The position numbers and the translations under genes are program-made. From the NCBI GenBank assembly GCA_041399065.1, contig JAWKTN010000003.1:310001-374000 (forward strand): a stretch of 64,000 bases of DNA. Reading direction: 5' to 3'. The notes beneath the pieces were generated by a model. That model had not been told where the DNA came from. It did not search any database and saw nothing but the letters and a program-made list of their open reading frames with translations. Below, one piece after another: positions 9,455 through 19,593 of this stretch. This DNA is from JAGQPD01 sp020426865 (GTDB lineage Bacteria; Planctomycetota; Planctomycetia; Pirellulales; Pirellulaceae). The stretch's first letter is position 1. The number at the start of each line of letters is the position of its first letter.

Positions 9455-12400
9455 ATGCCAGCTTCTGATATCGTCATAAAAGGTGCCCGCGAGCATAATC
9501 TTCGTTCGATCGACCTGGTATTACCCAGGAACCAGCTGATTTGTTTGACTGGGGTTAGCGGATCCGGAAAGAGCTCTTTGGCGTTTGACACGTTGTATGC
9601 GGAAGGGCAGCGAAGGTATGTAGAGAGCCTGTCCAGTTTCGCCCGTCATTTCCTCGGACAGATGCCCAAGCCGGATGTCGACTCGATCGCTGGCTTGAGC
9701 CCGTCCATATCGATCTCGCAAAAATCAGCGGGTTCGAATCCACGTTCCACCGTGGGCACGATTACGGAAATTTATGACTTTTTGCGGATTCTTTACGCAC
9801 GGGTTGGCGATGGGCACTGCCCACAATGCCAACGACCGATTACGGCCCAATCGCGCGAGCAGATACTGGCACGGATGATGGGCTTTCCCACCGGCAGCAA
9901 GCTATTGCTTCTCGCCCCGGTCATCCGTGGGCAGAAAGGCGAATACCGAGATCTATTCGCTGATTTTCTGAAGCAAGGATTCGTGCGTGCTCGCGTTGAC
10001 GGAAAAGTAGTTCGACTAGCCGACGATCTGCGACTCGACCGTCAAATGCGTCATAACATCGAAATCGTGATCGACCGGATTACGATCCGTAAGGATATCC
10101 GGCCGCGGCTGGCGGAAGCCGTAGAAACCGCGTTACGGATCGGCAAGGGGAACGTAGTTGTCGCGGTTGATGGTGACGGAGCTCGCGTTGCCGGTGACGA
10201 AAACAGCGACAGCGAAGTCGAAAATGGCGACACGCCGTCTCTGACCGAAGCGAGTTCGGCAGCTGGTTCCAGAACAGCAACAAAGGGTAAGAAACGGTTG
10301 GCGCGGGCTGCGGCGGAGGACGACATACTCTTCTCCACCGCGTACGCATGTGTTGAGTGTGGCGTGAGTTTTGAGCCACCGAGTCCTCAATTGTTCAGTT
10401 TCAACAGCCCGCAGGGGATGTGTTTGGAATGCGACGGTTTAGGGGAAGCGTTTACGTTTGACGTCGATTTATTGATCCCCAATCCCAGCCTCTCCTTCAA
10501 GAAGGGATGCTTTGAAGTGTTGGGGGGTTGGAAGGACTTGGGTCGTTGGAAGCGACACATATACCAAGGGTTCGCCGACACCGTGGAACGCACACACGAG
10601 TTACCCGAGGGGACGTTGCTCGACACACCCTGGCAGGATCTGCCACAGCAGTGGCAGGACCTGTGGCTGTGGGGAACTGGTGACCTACACATAACCTACA
10701 CCTGGCGTTCGGGAGCGACACCCAACAAGTATGGCGGAAAATTCGAGGGGATTATTCCCGACCTTCTATCGAAGTACAGCGCATCGAAGAGTTCGATACA
10801 TGTTCGAAAGCTGGAAAAGTACATGGCCACGACCCGCTGTCCGGAATGTCGAGGGCAGCGGATCAATCGGCAGGCGGCGGCGGTGAGGGTGACGACAGCC
10901 GATGGCTCCTTTGGCGATCGCACGTCACGTTCGCTGCCGGAGGTTTGCGCGTTACCGATTGTGAGAGCTCGGGAGTTCTTTGAGCGACTCGAATTGGACC
11001 CAACGCGGCAGTTCATTGCCACGGAAGTACTGAAGGAGATTCGCGCGCGTCTGGAGTTTTTGAACAACGTTGGACTCGACTATCTCACGCTCGAGCGGAC
11101 GGCCCCCACATTGTCGGGCGGGGAAACCCAACGCATACGGTTGGCCAGTCAAATTGGCAGTGGCCTCGTAGGCGTGCTGTACATTTTGGACGAGCCGTCG
11201 ATTGGCCTCCATCCGCGTGACAATGACCGGCTGCTGGAGACGCTGCAGCGACTGCGAGATGTCGGCAACACGGTGGTCGTCGTCGAGCACGACGAAGACA
11301 CTATCTTGGCATCCGATCACGTGATTGACTTTGGTCCCGGGCCGGGAGTCCGGGGTGGACACATCGTGGCCTCCGGCACTGTCAACGAAGTGATGCGGGC
11401 CAAAGACAGCGTCACCGGGCAATATCTTTCCGGCAAACAGACCATCGAGGTCCCCCAGCAACGGCGTTCGCCGACAGACAAGTGGCTGCGAGTGCTGGGA
11501 GCGGAACACAACAACTTGAAGAATGTCGATGTCGACATCCCACTGGGCCTGTTCGTCTGTGTCACTGGCGTTTCCGGATCGGGCAAAAGTTCGCTGGTCA
11601 ATGACATCCTCATGACCGAGGTCCAACGTCAACTGCATCGAGGCGAACAGGAAGTCGGCAAGCATCGCGAGTTGCAGGGCCTGGAACATCTGGACAAATT
11701 GATCGCCATCGACCAGACCCCCATCGGTCGCACTCCCCGTTCGAATCCCGGGACCTACATCAAGGTCTTCGACGACATCCGCAAGCTGTTCGCGCTGTCG
11801 CCCGAATCAAAACGACGCGGGTACAAGCCGGGGCGGTTCAGCTTCAACGTCGACGGCGGTCGCTGCCAGGCCTGCGGCGGTAACGGCTCCAATCGCCTGG
11901 AAATGGACTTCCTGGCCGACGTCTGGGTCACTTGTCCGGTCTGCAACGGCCACCGCTTTAACGTCGAAACGCTGTCGATCAAGTTTAAAGACAAGTCCAT
12001 TTCCGACGTGCTGGAGATGGACATTCAGCAGGCACTCCAGCTGTTTGAAAACCAACCCGTGATCGAACACAAACTGCGCACGCTGCACGATGTCGGGTTG
12101 GACTACATCAAGGTGGGACAGCCATCTCCCACGCTGTCCGGCGGGGAAGCCCAACGCATCAAATTGGCTCGTGAACTGGTGAAACGCAGCACCGGCAAGA
12201 CACTCTACCTGTTGGATGAACCCACCACCGGATTGCATTTCGCCGACATCCGGATGTTGCTTGATGTGTTGCACAGTTTTGTCTATAGCGGCAACACTGT
12301 GCTGGTCGTCGAACACAATTTGGACGTTATCAAGACGGCGGACTGGATCATCGACATGGGTCCTGAGGGGGGGGAAGGTGGCGGCCGCGTGGTCGTGACA

Positions 12401-15400
12401 GGCACACCGGAAGCAATCGCTCAGAATCGCGAATCGCACACCGGCCGGGCGCTCGCCAAGCATATGGCACGCGAACCGATCTCGGTTGTGAACAACCGCA
12501 CGAACGGTCAGTCGCGCAAGAAAGGTCGCCCGACGCTCGCTAGGGAAATCGACGTCCAAGGCGCTCAGCAACACAACTTAAAGGACATCGACGTCAAGGT
12601 CCCGCGAGATCAACTCACCGTGTTCTGCGGTCCCAGCGGCAGCGGCAAGAGCTCGCTGGCAATGGAAACAATCTACGCCGAAGGCCAGCGCCGCTACGTC
12701 GAAAGCCTCAGCTCCTATGCACGGCAATTCGTCAGTCAGATGCAAAAGCCGCACGTCGAGCATATCGAAGGATTGTCGCCCGCTATCGCGTTAGAACAGC
12801 AGAACCTCGGGCATTCGCCTCGCTCAACCGTTGGCACTGTCACGGAAGTTTACGATTATCTGCGGATTTTGCTGGCACGTGGTGGAACACCGTACTGCCC
12901 ATCGTGCGATATCCAGGTGGGAACGCAGTCGTCCGACGAGATCATTGAAAAGGTCGTCCGCGAGCCAGCGGGAACGCAACTGTTCCTGATGGCCCCGGTT
13001 ACCGCGGAAGTTGGACAGGATTACGCCACGATCTGGGAACAGCTTCGCAGCGACGGCTACATGCGGATGCGTGTCGATGGCCAGACACACCTGCTGGAAT
13101 CGCCGCCATCCATCGACCGTCGACGCAAGCACGAGGTCGATGTCATCGTGGACCGGGTGACGATCCAGCCTGACAATCGCAGCCGTGTCGCTGAGAGTAT
13201 TGAAGCGGCCCTGGCATTAGGGCGCGGCGTGTTGCGAATCGCATTCGTCGACAAGAACGTGCCCGAAGATGACTGGCGAGTGGCCGTACACAGCCAACAT
13301 CTCGCGTGCGATCAATGCGGACGCAGTTTCGAAACACTGTCACCTCACCATTTTTCGTTCAACAGTCAACTGGGATGGTGCCCGGCTTGCGATGGCTTGG
13401 GAACGCAGTTGGGTGCGAACCCAGCGATTCTGCTCAAGGGAAACCGATTCACTTTGGCCGAAGGAGCTTTAGCACTTTGGCCGAACTTGTCCCACGATGT
13501 CGCGCGCTGGATGTTGCACGCGCTGGGCAATTCCACCGGAATCCCGTTGGACACCCCCTTCGAAGAACTTTCTTCACGCCAACGACGCCTGCTGCTCTTG
13601 GGGACCGGCGAACGTTGGATCGACGTGCTTGGTCCGAGTCGAGGCAAAGGGGAAGGGCCGGTACTGTTTCGCTTTCAATTCAAAGGCGTGTATCCGGCCA
13701 TCGAAGAAGCATCTCGCCTGGCTCCTTCCCTGCGAACCAAACTAGGAGACCTGGTCGACAACGTCGATTGCATGGCTTGTGGAGGAAGTCGCTTGCGTGA
13801 TGATGCAGCCGCGATGCGCTATCGTGATTTGACGATCGAGCAACTTTGTCGTTTGCCACTGGGAAAACTGCAAGCGGTCGTCGACGGATGGAAGCTGAAT
13901 GCGCGCGAGCAGCGAATTGCCGGCGAGCTCGTACGCGAGATTAAGTCGCGTGTCAAATTCCTCAACGACGTCGGGCTCGACTATCTGACTCTCGCTCGAC
14001 CTGCCGCAACGCTGTCCGGTGGCGAGGCACAGCGGATTCGCTTGGCCAGCCAATTAGGAAGCGGGCTCTGCGGCGTCTTGTATGTGTTGGACGAACCGAC
14101 AATCGGACTGCACCCCCGCGACAATACCCGATTGATCGGCGCCCTGCACGGCCTGCGTGATCTCGGCAATACACTGCTCGTCGTCGAACACGACCGCGAA
14201 GTGATCGAATCGAGCGACCACGTGATCGATTTTGGTCCGGCCGCTGGAAAACACGGCGGTCAAGTCGTTGCCAGCGGAACGGCCACTCAACTGAAACGGA
14301 AACGGTCGTCCGTGACGGGACCCTTCCTGACGGGCAAAGACGGCATCCCAATGCCCAAAAATCGTCGGCCAGTCTACAGTGCCAAGGATACGCCACTAAC
14401 GGATTTCCTCGAGATCCGCGGCGCAGGGCAACATAATCTGAAAAACGTCGATGCAAAGATCCCGTTGGGTACCCTGACGGCAATTACCGGTCCCAGCGGA
14501 AGTGGTAAGAGCTCGCTGATCGATGACATCCTGTACAATGCGCTGTCGCGTAAGTTGCACCGAACCCGTGCCATTGCCGGGGCACATGAAGCGATCCTGG
14601 GTATCGAACATGTCAATAAGGTCATTCAAGTCGATCAGAAACCACTGGGCTATTCGCCGTCGTCGAATCCGGCAACCTACACCGGTGCGTTCAATCTGAT
14701 ACGGGACTTGTTCGCCCAACTGCCCGATGCCAAAGTGCGCGGATACGCTCCCCGACGTTTCAGCTTTAACGTTCCAGGTGGTCGCTGCGAGACCTGCGAG
14801 GGAAACGGCCAACTGCGGATCGAGATGCACTTTCTGCCCGATGTGTGGGTGCCATGCTCGACGTGCAACGGTCAACGCTACAACCCCGAGACTCTGGCTG
14901 TCAAATACCGCGGCCATTCGATCGCGGACGTGCTGAGCATGACTTGCGGCGAAGCCCTGCAGTTGTTGAAGAATTTTCCGAAACTTCGCCGTATCTTGCA
15001 GACGCTATGCGACGTGGGACTCGATTATATTTCGTTGGGGCAACCGGCCCCGACGCTTTCCGGCGGCGAAGCACAACGCGTTAAGTTGGCTGCCGAATTG
15101 TCACGTCCCGATACGGGCCGCACACTGTATCTATTGGACGAACCAACCACCGGTCTGCACTTCAGTGACCTCGTCAAGCTGCTGGAGGTCCTGCAGCGAC
15201 TGGTGGATGTTGGCAACACCGTGGTGGTGATTGAACACAACTTGGACATCATCAAATCGGTCGATTGGATCATCGATATGGGCCCCGAAGCAGGAGAAGA
15301 CGGGGGCCGCATCGTCGCCCAAGGTACCCCCGAACAGCTCGTGGCCCATGCGAAATTAACCCATCGCGCCGGAACCGCCAATGGCAAGCAGACAAAAGCC

Positions 15401-16531
15401 AAGCGAACTTCGCGTAAGAAAACCGAGCCGTCCGCGCAACCGGGGACTTTGCTTCGGTCGCACACCGGTGAAGCGTTGATCCCGGTGTTGGAGGAGAGCA
15501 AGTATGTTCAACGCGAACTGTTCGATCCAGCGACGCTCAACGAACAACAGGACGGCGATCTGGAGATCGAAGACGTCGGGCGTCAGACCCAAATGCCTTG
15601 GGAAATCGATGGGCGTCAGTGGCATGTGCACGACCGTGTCGGCCGACAAGGCGAACCGTGCAGGTGGGAAGGCAAAATCCTTTCGCAAATAGTTGATAAA
15701 GTCCAAGAGCTCGGCGATTTCAGCGACACCAATTGGAACGCGAGATCCGTCGTGGAGATTTCCTCCAGCAAAAAAAGCGATGGCTGGTTCATGCATGCCT
15801 TGACCAGTGATACATGGTTGCTGAAGCTCAAGTTTCGCGTTGCGCGCAACACGTTCCGCCGCGAGCAATTGCAGAATACGCTGGACCTGAAGACACTCAA
15901 TCAATTACAGGAACTGCCAATTTACGGAAACGAACCACGAGTAAAATGCAAGAATCTGCGCGGCCCGTGGCAAGAAATCGAATTGCGGTTGCACACGTGG
16001 CATGAAATCGACCGACCCGAGTTTTGGAAATTCCTGGAATCGGCCGTCGAAGGTTTCCAGAAACACACCGAACGTGCCGCCGCACGACCCGATGATATCT
16101 CGCCGTGGAAGAAACTTGGGGAGAAATGGCACTTTTCTCGCAAAGGTTTCCCGCTCGGCAAACCGCCAAAGTGGGACACCGAAGTGCTTGAGGAACTGTG
16201 CGAAGTGCTGCGGGACGTTTCCAGCGACATTGGGGGCGAATTCTTGTGGAACAATCAGCAGCTAGTACATTTTTATCTGAAAGGCGACCGGGAACCGTGG
16301 GCCAGCATTGTTACGAAACGACCGTTGCACGTCGAGCTGATGTTGCACGGACGCAAGGACCAGGTGGCCCTTGGTCGAATCCTCGGCTTGGGGTGTGAGC
16401 GAGAACTGAGCGTCAGTGACCCGCAGCGCGATGTCGTAAAACTTCGCTTCCGCACCGTGGACGATTTGAGTCGTGGCGACCTTCCGGCATTCCTGAAAGA
16501 ACATGCGACGTTGAGGAGGAGCGGATCATGA
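9455..16531 (+). CDS. uvrA: Double-length UvrA (two UvrA halves fused) with extra C-terminal domain
   Basis: The 2358-residue protein contains two complete UvrA sequences in tandem. Four Walker A motifs lie near residues 33, 705, 1059 and 1680. Four ABC signatures are present (LSGGETQRI, LSGGEAQRIKLAREL, LSGGEAQRIRLAS, LSGGEAQRVKLAAEL). Both halves keep zinc-finger cysteines (CPQCQRP, CVECG..CLECDGLG, CQACGGNG..CPVCNGHRF; CPSCD, CDQCG..CPACDGLG, CETCEGNG..CSTCNGQRY). UvrA normally works as a dimer, so this resembles a covalent dimer. The first half has an acidic, low-complexity insertion (about residues 245-285). Roughly residues 2000-2358 form an unrecognised domain (EELCEVLRDV, ELMLHGRKDQVALGRIL). 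The next gene overlaps its stop by 4 bp, so the two are probably co-translated. Confidence 0.93.
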   Translation: MPASDIVIKGAREHNLRSIDLVLPRNQLICLTGVSGSGKSSLAFDTLYAEGQRRYVESLSSFARHFLGQMPKPDVDSIAGLSPSISISQKSAGSNPRSTVGTITEIYDFLRILYARVGDGHCPQCQRPITAQSREQILARMMGFPTGSKLLLLAPVIRGQKGEYRDLFADFLKQGFVRARVDGKVVRLADDLRLDRQMRHNIEIVIDRITIRKDIRPRLAEAVETALRIGKGNVVVAVDGDGARVAGDENSDSEVENGDTPSLTEASSAAGSRTATKGKKRLARAAAEDDILFSTAYACVECGVSFEPPSPQLFSFNSPQGMCLECDGLGEAFTFDVDLLIPNPSLSFKKGCFEVLGGWKDLGRWKRHIYQGFADTVERTHELPEGTLLDTPWQDLPQQWQDLWLWGTGDLHITYTWRSGATPNKYGGKFEGIIPDLLSKYSASKSSIHVRKLEKYMATTRCPECRGQRINRQAAAVRVTTADGSFGDRTSRSLPEVCALPIVRAREFFERLELDPTRQFIATEVLKEIRARLEFLNNVGLDYLTLERTAPTLSGGETQRIRLASQIGSGLVGVLYILDEPSIGLHPRDNDRLLETLQRLRDVGNTVVVVEHDEDTILASDHVIDFGPGPGVRGGHIVASGTVNEVMRAKDSVTGQYLSGKQTIEVPQQRRSPTDKWLRVLGAEHNNLKNVDVDIPLGLFVCVTGVSGSGKSSLVNDILMTEVQRQLHRGEQEVGKHRELQGLEHLDKLIAIDQTPIGRTPRSNPGTYIKVFDDIRKLFALSPESKRRGYKPGRFSFNVDGGRCQACGGNGSNRLEMDFLADVWVTCPVCNGHRFNVETLSIKFKDKSISDVLEMDIQQALQLFENQPVIEHKLRTLHDVGLDYIKVGQPSPTLSGGEAQRIKLARELVKRSTGKTLYLLDEPTTGLHFADIRMLLDVLHSFVYSGNTVLVVEHNLDVIKTADWIIDMGPEGGEGGGRVVVTGTPEAIAQNRESHTGRALAKHMAREPISVVNNRTNGQSRKKGRPTLAREIDVQGAQQHNLKDIDVKVPRDQLTVFCGPSGSGKSSLAMETIYAEGQRRYVESLSSYARQFVSQMQKPHVEHIEGLSPAIALEQQNLGHSPRSTVGTVTEVYDYLRILLARGGTPYCPSCDIQVGTQSSDEIIEKVVREPAGTQLFLMAPVTAEVGQDYATIWEQLRSDGYMRMRVDGQTHLLESPPSIDRRRKHEVDVIVDRVTIQPDNRSRVAESIEAALALGRGVLRIAFVDKNVPEDDWRVAVHSQHLACDQCGRSFETLSPHHFSFNSQLGWCPACDGLGTQLGANPAILLKGNRFTLAEGALALWPNLSHDVARWMLHALGNSTGIPLDTPFEELSSRQRRLLLLGTGERWIDVLGPSRGKGEGPVLFRFQFKGVYPAIEEASRLAPSLRTKLGDLVDNVDCMACGGSRLRDDAAAMRYRDLTIEQLCRLPLGKLQAVVDGWKLNAREQRIAGELVREIKSRVKFLNDVGLDYLTLARPAATLSGGEAQRIRLASQLGSGLCGVLYVLDEPTIGLHPRDNTRLIGALHGLRDLGNTLLVVEHDREVIESSDHVIDFGPAAGKHGGQVVASGTATQLKRKRSSVTGPFLTGKDGIPMPKNRRPVYSAKDTPLTDFLEIRGAGQHNLKNVDAKIPLGTLTAITGPSGSGKSSLIDDILYNALSRKLHRTRAIAGAHEAILGIEHVNKVIQVDQKPLGYSPSSNPATYTGAFNLIRDLFAQLPDAKVRGYAPRRFSFNVPGGRCETCEGNGQLRIEMHFLPDVWVPCSTCNGQRYNPETLAVKYRGHSIADVLSMTCGEALQLLKNFPKLRRILQTLCDVGLDYISLGQPAPTLSGGEAQRVKLAAELSRPDTGRTLYLLDEPTTGLHFSDLVKLLEVLQRLVDVGNTVVVIEHNLDIIKSVDWIIDMGPEAGEDGGRIVAQGTPEQLVAHAKLTHRAGTANGKQTKAKRTSRKKTEPSAQPGTLLRSHTGEALIPVLEESKYVQRELFDPATLNEQQDGDLEIEDVGRQTQMPWEIDGRQWHVHDRVGRQGEPCRWEGKILSQIVDKVQELGDFSDTNWNARSVVEISSSKKSDGWFMHALTSDTWLLKLKFRVARNTFRREQLQNTLDLKTLNQLQELPIYGNEPRVKCKNLRGPWQEIELRLHTWHEIDRPEFWKFLESAVEGFQKHTERAAARPDDISPWKKLGEKWHFSRKGFPLGKPPKWDTEVLEELCEVLRDVSSDIGGEFLWNNQQLVHFYLKGDREPWASIVTKRPLHVELMLHGRKDQVALGRILGLGCERELSVSDPQRDVVKLRFRTVDDLSRGDLPAFLKEHATLRRSGS

Positions 16532-17271
16532 ATCGCAACTACGACGAAACGATTCGGGACATTCTCGATCGTGCCGGACCGGACCCGGTCGAAGTGCATG
16601 TCGCAAGCGGCTCGCCGCTCATCCCGTCGACGTTCTTGTTTCAATTCGAAGTTCCCTGTCGATACCTGTCTGCCGAGGCCCTCAAGGTATTGCTCAACGG
16701 CTCCGTCGAATTGGGTGACGACTATCGTCTCCCGACATTCGGCGAATTGGATGGGAAGACTCCCTATGCCGATGTGCGAATGGGATGGCACGAAACGGGA
16801 ATGGTGATTTCCCTAAGTGTCCGTGGAAAGAAACAACCGCCATGGTGCCGCGCGACTCGCAGTGACGAAAGCGACGGGATTTCGGTATTCTTCGATACGA
16901 GAAATGTCAAGAATTCGCACCGCGCCAGCCGTTTCTGTCATCGGTTCTTGTTGTTGCCGCAAGGCGGTGGCTCTCGTTTGACCGACCCGCTGGGAATCAT
17001 GTTGCCAATCGACCGCGCCAAAGAACTGCCACGTCCGGTCGGACCCGAGATGTTGATGGTGCGCGCGGAAAGTCGGATCGATGGATACTTGTTGCGAGCG
17101 TTCATTCCAGCCAAGGCGTTAACGGGATTCGACACGCGCGAACATCGCGCGATCGGTTTTTCTTATCAAGTATTCGACCGTGAGCTGGGTTTTCAGACCA
17201 TGGCGGTCGACCCCATGTTCCCAATGAAGAACGACCCGTCTTGCTGGGAAACTATCCGCTTGATCGACTAG
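16528..17271 (+). CDS. CBM9/DOMON-like protein coupled to the fused UvrA
   Basis: The 247-residue protein starts in an ATGA overlap with the fused uvrA stop, which implies translational coupling. It has no signal peptide. The segment DGISVFFDTRNVKNSH, followed by HRFLLLPQGGG and a C-terminal half with GYLLRAFIPAKALTGFD and IGFSYQVFDRE, resembles the beta-sandwich family-9 carbohydrate-binding (DOMON-like) fold. No binding residues can be assigned. The tight link to a repair protein argues that the fold may serve a role other than sugar binding here. The fold call is an inference from motif texture. Confidence 0.75.
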   Translation: MNRNYDETIRDILDRAGPDPVEVHVASGSPLIPSTFLFQFEVPCRYLSAEALKVLLNGSVELGDDYRLPTFGELDGKTPYADVRMGWHETGMVISLSVRGKKQPPWCRATRSDESDGISVFFDTRNVKNSHRASRFCHRFLLLPQGGGSRLTDPLGIMLPIDRAKELPRPVGPEMLMVRAESRIDGYLLRAFIPAKALTGFDTREHRAIGFSYQVFDRELGFQTMAVDPMFPMKNDPSCWETIRLID

Positions 17272-17292
17272 TACCCATCCGTCCATGCACGA

Positions 17293-17796
17293 TCAGCAAA
17301 AACGGTCGTCATGCCGCTTGATCCGCCACTCACGGCCGACCGTTGGTTCGCACTTTCTTTGGGTCACGGGGTCACCGAGGCACTGGGTCACCGAGCAGGC
17401 AGCGCTCAAGCGGTTTTCGCCCTGGCCGCCACTGGAATCGATGCGGGTAAAGGGTGGATTTTGGAAACGGCCGGTATCAGTTCGAACGGCGATGCCAATT
17501 ACTTGCGAGCTTCCCTTGGTTGGTTGCACCTCGCAGGACCAGCTGCCCTCGACATCTTGATCAAAAAAGAGTTGCAGCTCCGCGGCACGATTGGGACCTT
17601 CGACGATGACCGCTACGTCGAGCGCCAATTCATGGAGGACGCCTGCTAGGTCACGCCTCCGCTGGGCCACGGTATTAGTGGCTTTGGGTCCGCGGACGTT
17701 GTCGTTGTCACTCTTAAAAGCTGCTGGACCATCGCCCGACTGAAAGAGGTCGTTCATCCACTCGGTGTTCCAGACTGCAAAGCGAAGTTCAGCCAT
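17293..17796 (-). pseudogene. Truncated endonuclease/exonuclease/phosphatase-family gene
   Basis: The first 130 or so residues (MAELRFAVWNTEWMNDLF, RRRDLAGVLHELALDVAVIVEGPNRAAEL) match the N-terminus of the endonuclease/exonuclease/phosphatase fold, with the metal-binding Asn and Glu. Family members normally reach 250-350 residues. Here the frame changes at about 17410 into unrelated sequence and stops after 167 residues, so the catalytic C-terminal half is lost. The end lies 21 bp from the convergent CBM9-like gene. This is probably a deletion remnant; a short expressed product cannot be excluded. Confidence 0.6.
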
Positions 17797-18193
17797 CGAA
17801 AACTCCTTTCAAAAAGAAGTGCGCGCCTGACCGCATTGTACCGCTCCGCGTAAGTCTTTGAAGATGTGGCAACGAAAAAGCTCAAAAACGGCTCTAGAAC
17901 ACGTGTTCAGTAATGGATAGATTCTAGCAGGCCCCCTCGCGTGGCCATCCCGCTAATGAGGGGTAGGCTGCGCAAGTGTGCACAGTAGTCAGCGACGGCT
18001 GTTGAGAACACGCCTTGGACAAGTCACATACTGTTAGTAAATACAGTCAGGATAAGGACTTGCGGGATTAGTGAACAAATAGTTCAAGCGTGTGACCTAA
18101 GGTGTCACTGGGGGAGCGTTTAATGGGGCGGGAATGTTGATGCGTAGGAAGGGAAAGTGCGGTGGGTGAAACACGAGAGGGAAGCAGGGAAAA
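17797..18193. other. Intergenic region with one weak candidate promoter
   Basis: No coding frame or RNA gene was recognised in these 397 bp. A plausible plus-strand sigma70-type promoter is TTGGAC (18015-18020), a 17-nt spacer and TAAATA (18038-18043), which would serve the gene at 18194. This spacer is the apparent left boundary of the accessory region, but no tRNA or direct repeat marks it. Confidence 0.35.
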
Positions 18194-18934
18194 ATGTTGA
18201 CTGATGAGCAGGTAATCAAGGCTCGCGAGTTGATTGCGTCGCGAGAACTCTCGCAACGTCAAATCGCTCGGTTGTTGGGGATTTCACGGACGATGGTCCA
18301 GACCATTGCAAGAGGTAGGCGGCAGCTTAAGGTAGAGCGCGAGCCGTCAGATGAACCCGAGTTTCGCGATCGCGTCGAGCCGGTGCGGTGCACAGGGTGC
18401 GGAATGATGATCGACGTGATTCCATGTGTGTACTGCGCGGCGATGAGGTATCGAGATGCGACAAAGCGAAGAACATTACGCGGCGAGCCGCAACAGAACA
18501 AGGCTGTTATTGGACTGAAACTTCGACCCGAACACGAGCGGCGGTACTGCGATGTGCTGGCCGCACGCGTGCATGCGGAACTGGTGTCACCAAGTGAAGA
18601 GCTAAGAAATGGGGGAGTCATGAAACGAGAGATTCGCAACAAGTATGTACGGTGGGTGCTTTCGAATCTGGAGGCATTGGAACCGGTCTTAAGCCTCCCA
18701 GAAGCGGTGCGCGACGAACCATCGATTCGAGCGCGGTGGACGGCGGTGCGGTTTTGCGTGGACCGCATCCTGGACGTGCTCGATACGTCGCCGCTTCCCT
18801 TTGGGCCAGTCGATGAGAGCGAAGGGAAGCTACGCGAGGAAGCTTCAGAGCTCGGAGTGAGCTGGGCGGAGATCCTTACCGCGCTTCCTTATCTCGTCGC
18901 CATGCTGGACTTGGTTGGACCCAGTCGCGGTTGA
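18194..18934 (+). CDS. HTH and zinc-ribbon DNA-binding protein (plus-strand copy)
   Basis: The 246-residue protein has an N-terminal helix-turn-helix (residues about 15-45, LSQRQIARLLGISRTMVQTIARG) and a zinc ribbon with two CxxC pairs (CTGCGMMIDVIPCVYC, about 76-91). A separate C-terminal region of about 104 residues begins at an in-frame ATG (18620). The gene at 22783-23568 has the same architecture: compare NKYVRWVLSNLEALEPVLSL here with NARYIRWFLDHFSELQPLLAL there. A GGGGGAG run precedes the inner ATG but only 2 nt away. It is likely a small regulator; the C-terminal region is unrecognised. Confidence 0.75.
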   Translation: MLTDEQVIKARELIASRELSQRQIARLLGISRTMVQTIARGRRQLKVEREPSDEPEFRDRVEPVRCTGCGMMIDVIPCVYCAAMRYRDATKRRTLRGEPQQNKAVIGLKLRPEHERRYCDVLAARVHAELVSPSEELRNGGVMKREIRNKYVRWVLSNLEALEPVLSLPEAVRDEPSIRARWTAVRFCVDRILDVLDTSPLPFGPVDESEGKLREEASELGVSWAEILTALPYLVAMLDLVGPSRG

Positions 18935-18961
18935 GTACCAATGATGACACTGGAAGGAGAG

Positions 18962-19357
18962 ATGAAAGTGATGAACCATACCATGGAAACAACTCCTATG
19001 ACGGAAGATGAAAAGACGACCAATCGCTTACGAAAGCTGCTCACCAAAACGATGCTATCGACCGAAGAGATTGCCAAGCGCGTTGGCGTTTCGGTCGACT
19101 ACGTGCAGAGCCTCATCGCCGAAGAGTTTTTGGAGTGGATGGAGCGAACCACGGGTGTGCACCGGGTCCGCTACCGCCGCTGCAAGCGGCACTTTTGTGA
19201 GCGGTGTAGGAGCGAGAAGTATTTGGCACCTTGCCCTGTGTGCGATGTAATGTCGTGGTTTCGCACGGGCAAGGTGCGGTGGTCGGATCGGGGAGAGGGT
19301 CGCCCGGAGATGCTGCTGGATGTTCCGCGCGGTGAGGCGCTTATCAAAACTGAGTAA
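18962..19357 (+). CDS. Small HTH and zinc-ribbon protein
   Basis: A 131-residue protein (start at 18962, GGAAGGAGAG just upstream; 18971 is an alternative) has a helix-turn-helix (LSTEEIAKRVGVSVDYVQSLIAEE) and four cysteines in a zinc-ribbon arrangement (CKRHFCERC, CPVC). It follows the 18194 gene by 27 bp and shares its HTH-then-ribbon order, so the pair probably forms one regulatory operon. It converges on the minus-strand operon that ends at 19396. Function is inferred as DNA binding only. Confidence 0.72.
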   Translation: MKVMNHTMETTPMTEDEKTTNRLRKLLTKTMLSTEEIAKRVGVSVDYVQSLIAEEFLEWMERTTGVHRVRYRRCKRHFCERCRSEKYLAPCPVCDVMSWFRTGKVRWSDRGEGRPEMLLDVPRGEALIKTE

Positions 19358-19395
19358 CGCGCAACGCCCACGCTTTAGGAAAATGCTTGCGAATG

Positions 19396-19578
19396 TTAAA
19401 TGGCTGGGGCACTCACAGGCGAGTGGTAATGTTTGATGGGAACCGTTTCAAACAGGTCCTCTTTTGCAATGCGCCGATCGGGGGCCTGATTAGGACAGGT
19501 GGCATAGGTAAAGACTTCGTATCCGCGAAGGGAATCAGCGATAGTGCTAAGCGACGTTGATGGAGTGGGTTGGTTCAT
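19396..19578 (-). CDS. 60-residue hypothetical protein
   Basis: A short frame (starts MNQPTPSTSLSTIADSLRGY) lies last in the minus-strand operon, 15 bp after the holin-like gene. An AAAAGG sequence 8-9 nt before the ATG could act as ribosome site. It has no hydrophobic segment and no recognised motif. Its position in a compact operon is the main support. Confidence 0.4.
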   Translation of the reverse strand: MNQPTPSTSLSTIADSLRGYEVFTYATCPNQAPDRRIAKEDLFETVPIKHYHSPVSAPAI

Positions 19579-19593
19579 GGCAGGAACCTTTTG

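Noticed and set aside
17272..18193. tRNA-associated island boundary
   Set aside because: No tRNA gene or flanking direct repeat was found at either edge of the accessory region.
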